A stretch of 64,000 bases of DNA from Candidatus Poribacteria bacterium (GCA_016215705.1 JACRIR010000229.1:18556-82555); one strand, 5' to 3'; positions 8,757-17,959 are shown, numbered from the stretch's first letter. The notes: generated from the letters alone by a model not told the origin. A program made the numbers and translations.

Positions 8757-9344
8757 ATGCGCAAGAAGGGGTTTACACTGATCGAGCTTGTTATGGTGAT
8801 GGCGATTATCAGCGTCATTGCCGCCATTGTGTTGCCGCGGCTCGACCCTTTTGTTCCCAAGAGAAGGCTGAAGAGCGCTGCCCGGGTGCTGTCGGGCACT
8901 ATCAGCCTTGCCTACGGCGAGTCTATCTCGAAGAACAAGACTTACAGGCTTTATATGGATCCTTCTGACGACAGTTACTGGATAACGGAAGTTGACAAGC
9001 TGGATGAGGAAGATACGGGCGGTCCTGCCGGCATCAGGCTCGGGACGCACTTTGAGCTGCTGCAATACGAGGAAAGCGAAAAGGGTGTCGAGCAAAGCAC
9101 CCCGTCCGAACCCATGTTCGCCCGGAAGAAACTCCCCGAGGGGGTCCATTTCGCTTCGGTTGAGGTCAAGAAAGACCTGGAAATGGCCGTACCGGGCGCG
9201 CGGTACATAGAGTTTAATCCTCTGGGGAGCGCCACTCCCGCGACCATCAGGCTCGCAAATGAAGAGGGAGAGAGGTTCACCGTCCGATACGACGGCGTGA
9301 GCGGCATCCCCGTCCTGTTTCCCGCAAAAAGCGAAACCGGATGA
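8757..9344 (+). CDS. gspH: Minor pseudopilin GspH
   Basis: 195-residue type IV pilin-like protein with a six-residue leader MRKKG|FTLIELVMVMAIISVIAAIVLPRL followed by a beta-rich periplasmic domain. The position directly after gspG and the GspH-like length support the call. It starts five bases after gspG and its end overlaps the next start by four bases (ATGA), so translation is probably coupled. The C-terminal half is not diagnostic on its own. Confidence 0.85.
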   Translation: MRKKGFTLIELVMVMAIISVIAAIVLPRLDPFVPKRRLKSAARVLSGTISLAYGESISKNKTYRLYMDPSDDSYWITEVDKLDEEDTGGPAGIRLGTHFELLQYEESEKGVEQSTPSEPMFARKKLPEGVHFASVEVKKDLEMAVPGARYIEFNPLGSATPATIRLANEEGERFTVRYDGVSGIPVLFPAKSETG

Positions 9345-9709
9345 TGACGCGCCATTCAAATACCGGATTCACTCTCCTGGAAGTGATGGTGGCGCTCAGT
9401 ATTGTCGCGGTCGCCCTGGTCACTCTGCTTGGCACCCACATGATGAGCCTCGACCTCGCCCGCAAGAACAAGGAACAGACGCTGACCGCCTTGCTGGCCC
9501 GTCAAAAGATGGAAGAAGCGCTGACGACCTCGTTCGATACGTTGGCGGAGGACTCCGGCGACTTCGCGCCCGCGCATCCCGAGTACAAATGGGAACTCGA
9601 GGTCGAGAAGGCCGAGACCGAGAATCTGAAGAAAGTCAAGATAATCATAAAGCATCCGGACGGTGAATTCGAGCTTGAGACAATGGTTGCCAGGAAATCG
9701 GCAAAATGA
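9341..9709 (+). CDS. gspI: Minor pseudopilin GspI
   Basis: 122-residue prepilin with the leader MMTRHSNTG|FTLLEVMVALSIVAVALVTLLG and the Glu at position 5 of the mature chain. GspI is usually the shortest minor pseudopilin, and the place between gspH and gspJ fits. With GspJ and GspK it forms the tip complex of the pseudopilus in studied systems. It overlaps both neighbours by four bases. Confidence 0.87.
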   Translation: MMTRHSNTGFTLLEVMVALSIVAVALVTLLGTHMMSLDLARKNKEQTLTALLARQKMEEALTTSFDTLAEDSGDFAPAHPEYKWELEVEKAETENLKKVKIIIKHPDGEFELETMVARKSAK

Positions 9710-10728
9710 GCGCATCGCTTGGCTGGATACGGAGAATTTGTGGAGTAAATCCCCCCCCACCCCCCTTTGCCAAAGGGGGGAAGAGTGGATGGGCCTTTGA
9801 TAATGGGGGGCAGGGTGGATGCCACTTTGACAAAGGGGGAAGGGGTGGACCTGCCGGCTTTACTCTCATCGAGGTTGTGGTGGCCACGGCGATTCTTGCG
9901 GTGATTTTCAGCATAGTTTTTGGCTCGTTCTTCTACACCATCAACAACGCCGAGGAACAGGAAGAACGAGCCTCGATCTACCACCGGGCAAATTTCATTT
10001 TGAATAACATTTCCGAAAATATTTCGTCGGCCTACGTGCCGCTCTCGACACTAAAATCCGAGAGTCAAGAATCCGAAAACGCGACGGTATTGACTCAACC
10101 AGCAGAGGAAGAAGAAACACAACCCGTTTTCGCCGGGAAGGACGCTTCCGACAAAGAAGCCGACACGGATTCGCTGAGCGCTTTCACCACTAACCCCCGC
10201 TTCGGGGAGTCGGCCAAGGGAGGCGGTTTCGCATACATCAAGTATGAGGTCGTTTCTGCAGAAGAAGCCGGCGAAGACGAATTCCCCGGCGACGAGAATA
10301 ATCCGTTCTTTTTGAGATGCTCCGTGGAATCGCCGTTCTTCTCGAAGGAAACGGAAGAGCTCGACGAAGAGACCCGGACATGGGATTGGGAACTCAGCGT
10401 CCGTTCCTTCAGCGTCGAGTATTCAGACGGCTCCGACTGGCTCAATGAATGGAGTTATGAAGAAAAAAAAGCGCTTCCCAGGGCCATCAAAGTCGAGATC
10501 GAACTGGCCGACTCGAGCGGGGCCAGTTATCCGTTTTCAACGATTGCTCCTGTTCACGTGAATACCGTGCTCGAGGAGCCATCTGAAGAGACGGGCGAAG
10601 AGGGGGACGAAACCGAGCAGACGCAAGAAGAGGCGGGCACGGAGAGCAACCAGACGGGAGCGACCTCAACGTCCACAGGCGCGCAAACCGGTTCGAGCGC
10701 TAAAGACACAGACTTGTTTGCGCAATGA
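9706..10728 (+). CDS. gspJ: Minor pseudopilin GspJ with a repeat-expanded leader
   Basis: 340-residue pseudopilin. The peptidase site G|FTLIEV and helix FTLIEVVVATAILAVIFSIVFG are clear, but they begin at residue 52. The leader before them is 51 residues instead of the usual 6-15. It is encoded by about three 30-base tandem copies of family D repeat sequence, read in frame as PFAKGGKSGW / AFDNGGQGGC / HFDKGGRGGP. ATG 9706 overlaps the gspI stop (ATGA) as expected for a coupled gene. A start between the repeats and the helix is not visible. The C-terminal about 50 residues are Glu/Thr-rich and low in complexity. Confidence 0.86.
   Translation: MSASLGWIRRICGVNPPPPPFAKGGKSGWAFDNGGQGGCHFDKGGRGGPAGFTLIEVVVATAILAVIFSIVFGSFFYTINNAEEQEERASIYHRANFILNNISENISSAYVPLSTLKSESQESENATVLTQPAEEEETQPVFAGKDASDKEADTDSLSAFTTNPRFGESAKGGGFAYIKYEVVSAEEAGEDEFPGDENNPFFLRCSVESPFFSKETEELDEETRTWDWELSVRSFSVEYSDGSDWLNEWSYEEKKALPRAIKVEIELADSSGASYPFSTIAPVHVNTVLEEPSEETGEEGDETEQTQEEAGTESNQTGATSTSTGAQTGSSAKDTDLFAQ
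9747..9851 (+). repeat. Family D tandem repeat inside the gspJ leader region
   Basis: Three imperfect copies of a 30-base unit containing CTTTGNNAANGGGGG and GTGGA, preceded by C runs. The unit length is a multiple of three, so the reading frame of gspJ is kept. Confidence 0.85.
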
Positions 10729-10829
10729 CGAACGAGGCGCGGGTGTTCCGAATAAGATTCTTCGCTTCGCTCAGAATGACGGGTTGTTTGTGTAATGACG
10801 AACAAGGGACGTGGGTTTCTGGATGAGAT
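10714..10829 (+). repeat. Direct repeat of the gspJ 3' end flanking a family A half element
   Basis: Bases from 10714 (last codons and stop of gspJ) recur, diverged, 70 bases downstream from 10784. The family A half element TTCGCTTCGCTCAGAATGAC (ending 10780) lies between the copies, as seen after gspC. Confidence 0.65.
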
Positions 10830-10872
10830 TTCCCGGGGCAATAAACTGTTGGACAGATTTGCTTGACAGTCT

Positions 10873-11913
10873 ATGAGCAAATGCGACATAATAACTTCCG
10901 GACACGCGAACACGGCCCGATTTAACGACCGCGGAATAGCCTTGTTGTTGACATTGCTAGTCACGATCATTCTGGCGGTCGTTGTTCTCGAGGTCAACTA
11001 CCTCATGCGGGTTCACGCGACTCTTTCCGGTAACCTTGTTGAGAGCCTGAGGGCGGAGGCGGCCGCGCAGGCGGGCATCGAGGAGGCCAAAGCCCGCCTT
11101 ATCAACGATTTTTTGGCTGATACCAAAAAAGGGGAGACCAAAGATTCGCTGGACGAAACGTGGGCCGCAGAGATAGAAGTCGAGACGAAATCGGCGGCGG
11201 CGGATGTCACTGTTTCCGATGAAACGGGAAAGATCAATCTGAATCGCCTTGTTAAGAAACTGGCCGCTGCGGGCGGCGCCGAAACTCCTAACACCTCGCT
11301 GATTGAAAGCGTCAAACGGTTGTTCGAGTTGCTTGATCTCGACCCGAACCTCGTTGACGGCATTGTCGACTGGATAGATGAGAATGACCAGGAGGAGCCG
11401 TTTGGCGCGGAGAACTCCTACTACGAATCTTTGAGTCCTCCGGTCAAATGCAAGGACGGGCCACTCGACAGCGTCGACGAGTTGCTGTTCATAAAAGGAT
11501 TCGATCCGAAGATTCTATACGGTGACGCGGAAAGACCCGGCCTTGCCGGTTTTGTCGCCGTTTGTGGCGACGAGAAAGGGCTCATAAATATAAACACGGC
11601 CGACGAGAAAGTCGTTGCGGCCGTTGTCAATAGCGAATCGCTTGCTTCCACAATAGTGGACGACCGGGAGAGTTCACCTTTTGTGAATTCAGGAGACATG
11701 ACTGCCCGTGTGGTGGGCGCGAATCTCCCGGAAAAGTTCACGGTGGCAAGCTCATTTTTTCTCGTTGCCTCTACGGGACGCATTATTTCGGAGTCGCCTG
11801 CGCCCCGGGAGGTGAGAATAAAGACGATTCTCAAACGCGTCCAACCCGAAGCAACCGAGACGCAAACGGACACTATCCGCATCGATACGGCTTTCTGGAA
11901 AGTGGAAAGATGA
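10873..11913 (+). CDS. gspK: Minor pseudopilin GspK
   Basis: 346-residue tip pseudopilin. The leader ends DRG|IALLLTLLVTIILAVVV. As in other GspK proteins the fifth mature residue is not Glu, which caps the pseudopilus. The large helical domain contains two helix-hairpin-helix-like stretches (VDGIVDWIDENDQE... LDSVDELLFIKGF and GLININTADEKVV). The leader is about 21 residues. The ribosome-binding site for ATG 10873 is poor. The end overlaps gspL by four bases. Confidence 0.9.
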   Translation: MSKCDIITSGHANTARFNDRGIALLLTLLVTIILAVVVLEVNYLMRVHATLSGNLVESLRAEAAAQAGIEEAKARLINDFLADTKKGETKDSLDETWAAEIEVETKSAAADVTVSDETGKINLNRLVKKLAAAGGAETPNTSLIESVKRLFELLDLDPNLVDGIVDWIDENDQEEPFGAENSYYESLSPPVKCKDGPLDSVDELLFIKGFDPKILYGDAERPGLAGFVAVCGDEKGLININTADEKVVAAVVNSESLASTIVDDRESSPFVNSGDMTARVVGANLPEKFTVASSFFLVASTGRIISESPAPREVRIKTILKRVQPEATETQTDTIRIDTAFWKVER

Positions 11914-13409
11914 TACTTACGACGAAAAGCATCGGCATCGACATTCAGCCCGACTCCGTGAGGATTGCCGTCGCCAGCGCGCAGGGCGGGCGAACGAAAG
12001 TGATCAAGCTCATAAGCAAACCAATCCCGGAGGCGACCGACCAGGAAACCAAGGCAGTAACGGCGTCAATCATAAGGGAGGCATTCGAGGAAAACGGCCT
12101 CAATGGTGACACATGCGTAACCAGTCTTCCTGTTGCCGCGAGCATAAACCGTGTACTAAGCACGCCCATTTCCGCTCCGGCAAAGATCAGGCAGACACTC
12201 AAGTTCCAGATTGAGACGCAGATACCGTTTCCGGTGGATCAAATCATTTCGGACTACGTCCACATCCGGAAATCCGACGAAGGCACGGAGATTCTTGCAA
12301 TCGCGGTAAACAAGACAGTGATTGCCGAGAAGCTGGAAGTCTTGAAGCTTGCCGGAGTTGATCCGAACATTCTGACCCTCGATGCGTTGGCGTTGGCCGA
12401 TTTCTACACCGACCCGTTCGATTTCTCGCCCGACAAGATCACTGTTCTGCTGCACGGAGGACGACAAGGCTCGTTTCTGGGCTTTTTTAATGGGGAGAAA
12501 CTGGTCGCATACCGAAACCTCGAGGGACTGCCCGCCAATGATGAAGGCTCCGTGAGAAGAATGGCGCGGGAAATACATCGTTCCATTATTTCTTTCCAGC
12601 CTCATGCGGGCGCAGAGTCCGAGATAGGCACGCTGTGCATAGCCGGAGTAAGTTCCGAATTACTCGCGGGAATACTGAGGGATTCGTTTCGCGAATTTCC
12701 GGTGAAGACGGTTGAGTTCAACAGGAGGATGCTTGCCGAAATACCGCCCTCTCTCGTGGACGGAGCGGAAGAGTATCACCTCGCGATAGCCCTTGCGCAC
12801 GTCGGTCTGGAAGGCTCCCCAAATGCGGTCAACTTCAGACAGGAGGAATATTCGCCCCTGTCTCTGTTCGCGCGGCTCAAGAAAAATATTGTGTTCAGCG
12901 TTGTGCTGTTGGCGCTGGCTCTGGCCACCTGGTTCGGCAGCGTGCTGGCTCAGATTCGGGACCAATCGGCCCAGATGAAACAATTGAACGAAGAGATGCT
13001 GAATATTTTTGCCGCCACCTTGCCCGGCATCAAGTCGCCGGCCGCGGCGGAACAGCGAATAAAGGAGGAGCAGGAAAAATTCGGGCATCTGGCAAATTAT
13101 TCCTCGAATTACGTATCTCCGCTGAACGTGCTTGCAGAAGTCCAGGCCGCCACGCCTCCGCAAAAGAATCTTGAATTGAAGGATTTGGCCGTCGCTGATA
13201 ACGTGCTCCGGATGACGGGGGAGTTCGACGCCTTCGATGACATAAACGTATTCGAAAAGCGTCTTGAAGACTCGTCGCTACTCTCGGAGGTGAAAATCGA
13301 CTCGGCCACGAAAGTGGAAAAAGGAGAGAAAGTGAGTTTCCGCATCAAAGCATTGATAAGGAGGGAGTCGCAGCCGGTTGCCGCCGCCAAACCGGCGACG
13401 AAGCCATGA
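11910..13409 (+). CDS. gspL: Type II secretion protein GspL (PilM-like)
   Basis: Inner-membrane protein that recruits the GspE ATPase. The 499-residue protein starts with an actin-like PilM/GspL cytoplasmic domain (KSIGIDIQPDSVRIAVA; about 1-320). A single membrane helix follows (KKNIVFSVVLLALALATWFG, about residues 326-347), then a coiled-coil segment and a ferredoxin-like periplasmic domain. The actin-like part resembles PilM more than classical GspL, which is common outside Gammaproteobacteria. ATGA overlaps with both gspK and gspM. Confidence 0.88.
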   Translation: MILTTKSIGIDIQPDSVRIAVASAQGGRTKVIKLISKPIPEATDQETKAVTASIIREAFEENGLNGDTCVTSLPVAASINRVLSTPISAPAKIRQTLKFQIETQIPFPVDQIISDYVHIRKSDEGTEILAIAVNKTVIAEKLEVLKLAGVDPNILTLDALALADFYTDPFDFSPDKITVLLHGGRQGSFLGFFNGEKLVAYRNLEGLPANDEGSVRRMAREIHRSIISFQPHAGAESEIGTLCIAGVSSELLAGILRDSFREFPVKTVEFNRRMLAEIPPSLVDGAEEYHLAIALAHVGLEGSPNAVNFRQEEYSPLSLFARLKKNIVFSVVLLALALATWFGSVLAQIRDQSAQMKQLNEEMLNIFAATLPGIKSPAAAEQRIKEEQEKFGHLANYSSNYVSPLNVLAEVQAATPPQKNLELKDLAVADNVLRMTGEFDAFDDINVFEKRLEDSSLLSEVKIDSATKVEKGEKVSFRIKALIRRESQPVAAAKPATKP

Positions 13410-13954
13410 TAAGCCTCAAGGGAAGAGAAAGAAAACTCATCGGGATTCTTGCCGCCGTCCTTGCCGTTCTCCTTTTTCAGGCGTTGGTGGTATCGCCTGC
13501 TTTGAAGAAAAGGGCGGGCCTGTCCGAGCAGATAGGCAGGGCAAAGAAGCAGCTTGCTGATCTCAAGGTGCTTAAGGGCGAATACGACGTGATACGCGAC
13601 GAGACCCTGAAAATCAACCAGCGCGTTGGTAGGCGTCCGCCCGGTTTTGCCTTGTTCTCCTTCTTGGACCAGACCGCCAGCAGACTGAACCTCAAGAACA
13701 ATTTAACCTCGATGAAGCCGTCGCGGCGCGCCTTTGGCGGCAATCTTGCTGAAGATATGGTCGAAGTGAGGCTCGAAGGTGTCTCGCTTGAGAATCTGGT
13801 GAACTATTTGTATGAAATCGAGAAGCCCGGCACAGCCATCGCTATCGCAAGCATACGCGTTCAACCCGAATCGAGATTGGGCGGCGGACTTAACGTTTCG
13901 ATGCTCGTGACGTCGGTAAGCCCCGGCGCGGCCTCGTTCGGGCCGCGCACGTAA
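13406..13954 (+). CDS. gspM: Type II secretion protein GspM
   Basis: 182-residue inner-membrane protein. A short basic cytoplasmic tail (KGRERKLIG) leads into one membrane helix (ILAAVLAVLLFQALVVSPAL), a coiled coil (about residues 35-75) and a ferredoxin-like periplasmic domain. It pairs with GspL in the platform. Start overlaps gspL by four bases. It is the last gene of the C-to-M run. No gspN or prepilin peptidase gene follows. Confidence 0.82.
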   Translation: MISLKGRERKLIGILAAVLAVLLFQALVVSPALKKRAGLSEQIGRAKKQLADLKVLKGEYDVIRDETLKINQRVGRRPPGFALFSFLDQTASRLNLKNNLTSMKPSRRAFGGNLAEDMVEVRLEGVSLENLVNYLYEIEKPGTAIAIASIRVQPESRLGGGLNVSMLVTSVSPGAASFGPRT

Positions 13955-13974
13955 GTCCCGGCGCCGGTGTCTTC

Positions 13975-14004
13975 TTGACTTCAACTTTGGCTGTGGGCTA
14001 TAAT
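13975..14004 (+). promoter_or_regulatory. Promoter for the second and third GspE-type ATPases
   Basis: TTGACT (13975-13980), 18-base spacer, TATAAT (13999-14004). It lies between gspM and the ATG at 14042, so the two extra ATPases can be transcribed apart from the gsp operon. Confidence 0.7.
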
Positions 14005-14041
14005 TTTTGTTGGAGTCATCATCCGGGAAGGGGGGAGAGCG

Positions 14042-15835
14042 ATGGCCGTAGTCGAGAGCAGCCGATCTCTGGGCCAGATATTGCTGGCTCAGGGCGCCAT
14101 CACCCAGGAACAACTCAAGGACGCCCTCAAGCGGCAACAGACCCGCGCCAGCAACAAGCGCCTGGGCGACGTCCTTGTAAGTTTCGGGTATATAACTGCG
14201 CAGCACCTCGCCGAGGCGCTTGCAACGCAGTTGAACCTTCCGCTCGTCAATCTCGCCAACCTCGCAATCTCGCAGGAATTGATAGATTTCGTTCAGCCCT
14301 CAATCGCAAAGATATACCAGATTGTGCCCGTGAGGAAAGAGGGCAACACGCTTTATGTGGCGATGACCGACCCTACGAATCTCGGTGTGGTCGATAACCT
14401 TCGCCTGCTGCTCGAATGCAACATCAGCCCTGTCCTGGCTACGCCGGAAGACATCAAGGAAGCCATCCGCAAATATTACGGCCTTGAAGAGGTCACCGTA
14501 GACACCATGCTTTCGCAGGTGAGCGGAGACAGCCTGAGCACGGTGAGCAGTCTCAGCGTAAGCAGCTTGAGCGTCGAGAGCATCGAGTTCGACGGCTCAA
14601 TCATGGAGGGCGGCGAAGACGAAGAGAGCGACGAGGGGCCGGTCATCAAACTGGTCACGCTGCTGATACTGGAAGCATTCCGGCACCGGGCAAGCGACAT
14701 CCATATCGAGCCGTTCGAGCGCGAACTGAAAGTGCGCTACCGGATTGACGGTATCCTCCATGAAGTGAATCCTCCACCGAAAGCGTTGCAGAACGCCATA
14801 CTTTCCCGATTAAAGATCATGGCCGGCATGGACATCTCCGAGAAACGAATTCCGCAGGACGGCCGCATCAAGCTCCAGTTGATGGGTAAGGATATCGACC
14901 TTCGGGCGTCCGCGCTTCCCGCGATCTATGGCGAGAGTTTTGTGCTCCGTATTCTTGACAAGAGCAGTCTCGCGCTCGACCTGCGTGACCTCGGCTACGC
15001 GGTCGATACTCTCAGGAACTGGGAAGGGCTGCTCCATACTCCCACGGGAATCATTCTGGTGACGGGGCCCACGGGCTCGGGCAAGACAACCACGCTCTAC
15101 GCTTCGCTCAATACAATAAATACGCCGGAGCGCAAGATAATCACGATTGAAAACCCCGTCGAATACGTGCTTTCAGGCATCAATCAGGTGCAGATCGAAG
15201 AGGAAATAGGACTTACTTTCGCCGCCGGCCTGAGATCGATTCTCCGGCAATCACCGGATATAATAATGGTCGGTGAAATTCGTGACGGTGAAACCGCGGA
15301 GATCGCCATCAGATCGGCTCTCACCGGCCACCTGGTGTTCAGCACGCTCCACACCAACGATTCCGCCGGCGCGCTGAACCGGCTCATCGACATGGGGATA
15401 AAACCCTTCCTCGTCGCTTCGGCCATACAGGCGGTGTCGGCGCAGCGGCTCGTCCGCAAAATCTGCAAGAGCTGCAAGACCGAGGACCATCCCACCGAAG
15501 AGAGGCTTCGACAGGTCGGCCTGAATCCGGAAGAAGTGGCGGACATAAACTTCTTTAAGGGGGCTGGCTGTGAGAACTGCAACCGCACCGGCTACCACGG
15601 GCGCACCACGGTACTTGAGCTATTACTGATGAGCCATAACATCCGCGAGATGGTGCTCAAACACGAGCCTACCGGCGCCCTGAAGAACCAGGCGCGAAAA
15701 GAAGGCATGAGGACCCTCCGCGACGACGCATGGCTCAAAGTGTTCTCCGGCATGACGACGCTGGAGGAAGCCGTGATGATTACGCAACAGGACGATCCGA
15801 TGCCAGGTATGAGACTGGTCAAGAGCGTGACCTGA
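14042..15835 (+). CDS. GspE/PilB-family secretion ATPase (second copy)
   Basis: 597-residue hexameric ATPase homologue of the T2SS/type IV pilus motor. An N-terminal MshEN domain (about 5-150) is followed by a Ser/Val/Leu-rich low-complexity linker (SLSTVSSLSVSSLSVESIE, about 160-180). The ATPase core follows, with Walker A GPTGSGKTTT near residue 342, TIENPVEY (Asn where GspE usually has Asp), Walker B IIMVGEIRD, LTGHLVFSTLHTND and a four-Cys zinc element (CKSCKTE... CENCNRTG). ATG 14042 follows a strong GGGGGGAG site. It may serve a pilus whose other parts lie elsewhere, or be an alternative motor for the same platform. Confidence 0.88.
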   Translation: MAVVESSRSLGQILLAQGAITQEQLKDALKRQQTRASNKRLGDVLVSFGYITAQHLAEALATQLNLPLVNLANLAISQELIDFVQPSIAKIYQIVPVRKEGNTLYVAMTDPTNLGVVDNLRLLLECNISPVLATPEDIKEAIRKYYGLEEVTVDTMLSQVSGDSLSTVSSLSVSSLSVESIEFDGSIMEGGEDEESDEGPVIKLVTLLILEAFRHRASDIHIEPFERELKVRYRIDGILHEVNPPPKALQNAILSRLKIMAGMDISEKRIPQDGRIKLQLMGKDIDLRASALPAIYGESFVLRILDKSSLALDLRDLGYAVDTLRNWEGLLHTPTGIILVTGPTGSGKTTTLYASLNTINTPERKIITIENPVEYVLSGINQVQIEEEIGLTFAAGLRSILRQSPDIIMVGEIRDGETAEIAIRSALTGHLVFSTLHTNDSAGALNRLIDMGIKPFLVASAIQAVSAQRLVRKICKSCKTEDHPTEERLRQVGLNPEEVADINFFKGAGCENCNRTGYHGRTTVLELLLMSHNIREMVLKHEPTGALKNQARKEGMRTLRDDAWLKVFSGMTTLEEAVMITQQDDPMPGMRLVKSVT

Positions 15836-15840
15836 AGCTG

Positions 15841-15885
15841 CGCTGATTCGGGGACACCATGCCACATGGTGTCCCCGAATCAGCG
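15841..15885. repeat. GGGGACAC palindrome, family B (perfect copy)
   Basis: Two perfectly complementary 21-base arms built on GATTCGGGGACACCATG, separated by CCA. It lies between the two extra ATPase genes. A hairpin this strong in the transcript could end or stabilise it. Confidence 0.85.
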
Positions 15886-15979
15886 CCTGGCCAAAGATGG
15901 GTTTGCTTTCCGCAATGACAACCTTGGGATTTGTTTGATGCGACTCGGCGCTATCGGAGAACAGAAGGAGTGAGGAACC

Positions 15980-17707
15980 GTGCCACTCGGCGCAAGAAAC
16001 CTGGGCGAAATACTTCTTGAAAACGGAGTCATTACCGCTGTGCAACTCGAGGAGGCCCTCGAGAAGCAGCGCACGTCACGGGAGTTTCTCGGAAGAACTC
16101 TCGTCAGCATGGGGTATGCCACCGAGCAGGATATCGTCAATGCCCTGGGCATCCAACAGGGCATGGAGCAGATCAAACTGTCCCAGCAGGCGATCGACTC
16201 CGAAGTCCTCAACATGGTTACATCGGACATCGCACAGTTTTACAATATAATTCCCATACGAAAGACGGATAACGTTCTTACCATCGCGATGGCCGATCCG
16301 CTGGCCATCAACACCATAGATGACCTCAAGGTGATACTCGGCTGCGAGATAGAGGGCGCGGTAAGCACGCAGAGTGAAATCCAGGCGGCAATCGAAAAAC
16401 ACTACGGCTATCAGGGTGAGTCAGCGGCGGCGATGATCGACGAACTCTTCGCCGACGTTGATAAAGTGATGGACGAGTCCGCCCTGAAGGGGGCGCGCGA
16501 ACAGATAGCGGATGCGAACAATCTCATTGCGCTCGCGCACGAAGGCCCCGTGATCAAACTCATCAATCTAGTTATTCTGCAGGCCGTGCAGAGCCGCGCG
16601 TCGGACTTGCATTTCGAGCCGTTCGAAGAGGAGTACCAGGTGCGCCAGCGCGTTGACGGCGTGCTCTACAAGATTGCCGCTCCTCCCAAACATCTGAGCC
16701 TTGCGGTCAGCTCGCGCCTTAAGGTCATGGCCAACCTTGATATCGCGGAGCGCAGGCTGCCCCAGGACGGACGCATCCAACTCTCTCTCGGCGGCAAAGA
16801 CATCGATCTTCGAATCTCGTTCCTGCCAACGATGTTTGGAGAAAGCATCGTTATCCGAATTCTTGACCGCAGCGCCGTCATGATCGTCCTCGACGGTCTC
16901 GGCTTTGAGAAAGAACAGTATGACGCAATGAAGCTGATCATTGACAAACCGAATGGAATCGTTCTGGTCACCGGACCCACCGGCTCAGGCAAGACAACCA
17001 CTCTGTACGCCTGCCTCAACGAGGTGAACGATCCGAAATGGAAAATCATCACAACCGAAGACCCGGTCGAGTACCAGGTGAGCGGGATTGTCCAGGTGAA
17101 CATAAACGACAAAGTGGGACTGACGTTCGCTAAATGTCTCCGGTCGATTCTCCGCCAGGACCCGGATATCTGCATGGTTGGTGAAATACGCGACACGGAA
17201 ACCGCAAGCATCGCGATTGAGGCATCACTCACCGGTCACCTTGTGTTCAGCACCCTCCATACCAACGATGCGCCAAGCACGGTTACTCGTCTCATCGATA
17301 TGGACGTAGAGCCATTCCTCCTTACGTCCACCATTGAGGCCATCGTGGCGCAGCGACTCGTTCGAAAAGTCTGCCTGTTCTGTCGCCAGGAAAGTGAGCC
17401 TACCGACGAGGAGCTCAAAGCTCTGGAACTGACGAGAGAGCAGATCAAAGGCCGCAAAATATACAAAGCGGTCGGCTGCAAAGAATGTTCCCATATCGGA
17501 TATAAAGGGCGAATCGGTATCTATGAACTTATGACCCTCAACGACGATATGCGAAACCTCATTCTCAACCGATGCTCGACCGGGGAGTTGAGAGACGCCG
17601 CCCTGAAAGCTGGTATGAAAACGCTCCGCGAAGCCGGTATCGCAAAACTGTTCGCCGGCATTACCACAGTCGATGAAGTTCTGGGTGAGACGATGACATA
17701 CGCCTGA
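15980..17707 (+). CDS. GspE/PilB-family secretion ATPase (third copy)
   Basis: 575-residue ATPase with an N-terminal MshEN domain (ARNLGEILLENGVITAVQLEEAL) and a complete motor core. Motifs are Walker A GPTGSGKTTT near residue 332, TTEDPVEY, Walker B ICMVGEIRD, LTGHLVFSTLHTND and zinc cysteines CLFCRQ... CKECSHIG. Residues that define the family are intact, so it should be active. The start follows AAGGAGTGAGGAACC; GTG 15980 gives the usual N-terminus. It shares the upstream promoter region with the second copy. It is followed by the dnaA region, so the secretion genes stop here. Confidence 0.88.
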   Translation: MPLGARNLGEILLENGVITAVQLEEALEKQRTSREFLGRTLVSMGYATEQDIVNALGIQQGMEQIKLSQQAIDSEVLNMVTSDIAQFYNIIPIRKTDNVLTIAMADPLAINTIDDLKVILGCEIEGAVSTQSEIQAAIEKHYGYQGESAAAMIDELFADVDKVMDESALKGAREQIADANNLIALAHEGPVIKLINLVILQAVQSRASDLHFEPFEEEYQVRQRVDGVLYKIAAPPKHLSLAVSSRLKVMANLDIAERRLPQDGRIQLSLGGKDIDLRISFLPTMFGESIVIRILDRSAVMIVLDGLGFEKEQYDAMKLIIDKPNGIVLVTGPTGSGKTTTLYACLNEVNDPKWKIITTEDPVEYQVSGIVQVNINDKVGLTFAKCLRSILRQDPDICMVGEIRDTETASIAIEASLTGHLVFSTLHTNDAPSTVTRLIDMDVEPFLLTSTIEAIVAQRLVRKVCLFCRQESEPTDEELKALELTREQIKGRKIYKAVGCKECSHIGYKGRIGIYELMTLNDDMRNLILNRCSTGELRDAALKAGMKTLREAGIAKLFAGITTVDEVLGETMTYA

Positions 17708-17959
17708 AATCTCACTTGGGTTTTGACCTCAAACATCACGAATAATCTCCGTCGGACTAACCTTCTTTACTTAAGAATGCTTACAAGGAACCGAAGTGTA
17801 ATTATTCATTACACATTGTCCATGATGCATAAACATTTGATCAACTTTGGACTTAGGCAAGATACATACTCACAGGATCAAAGTGGGAGCCGAATACTAA
17901 CCGTTTGTTTAGTTGTTACCCAAGTCCTTTTTGCACCGGATGGATGGATTTGTTACAAA

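Noticed and set aside
9747..9851. CRISPR-like array
   Set aside because: Three contiguous 30-base copies without spacers, translated in frame within gspJ. No cas gene in the window.
10862..10891. TTGACA-18-CATAAT promoter overlapping the gspK start
   Set aside because: The implied transcript start lies inside gspK, with no usable start codon before the prepilin signal. Probably chance.
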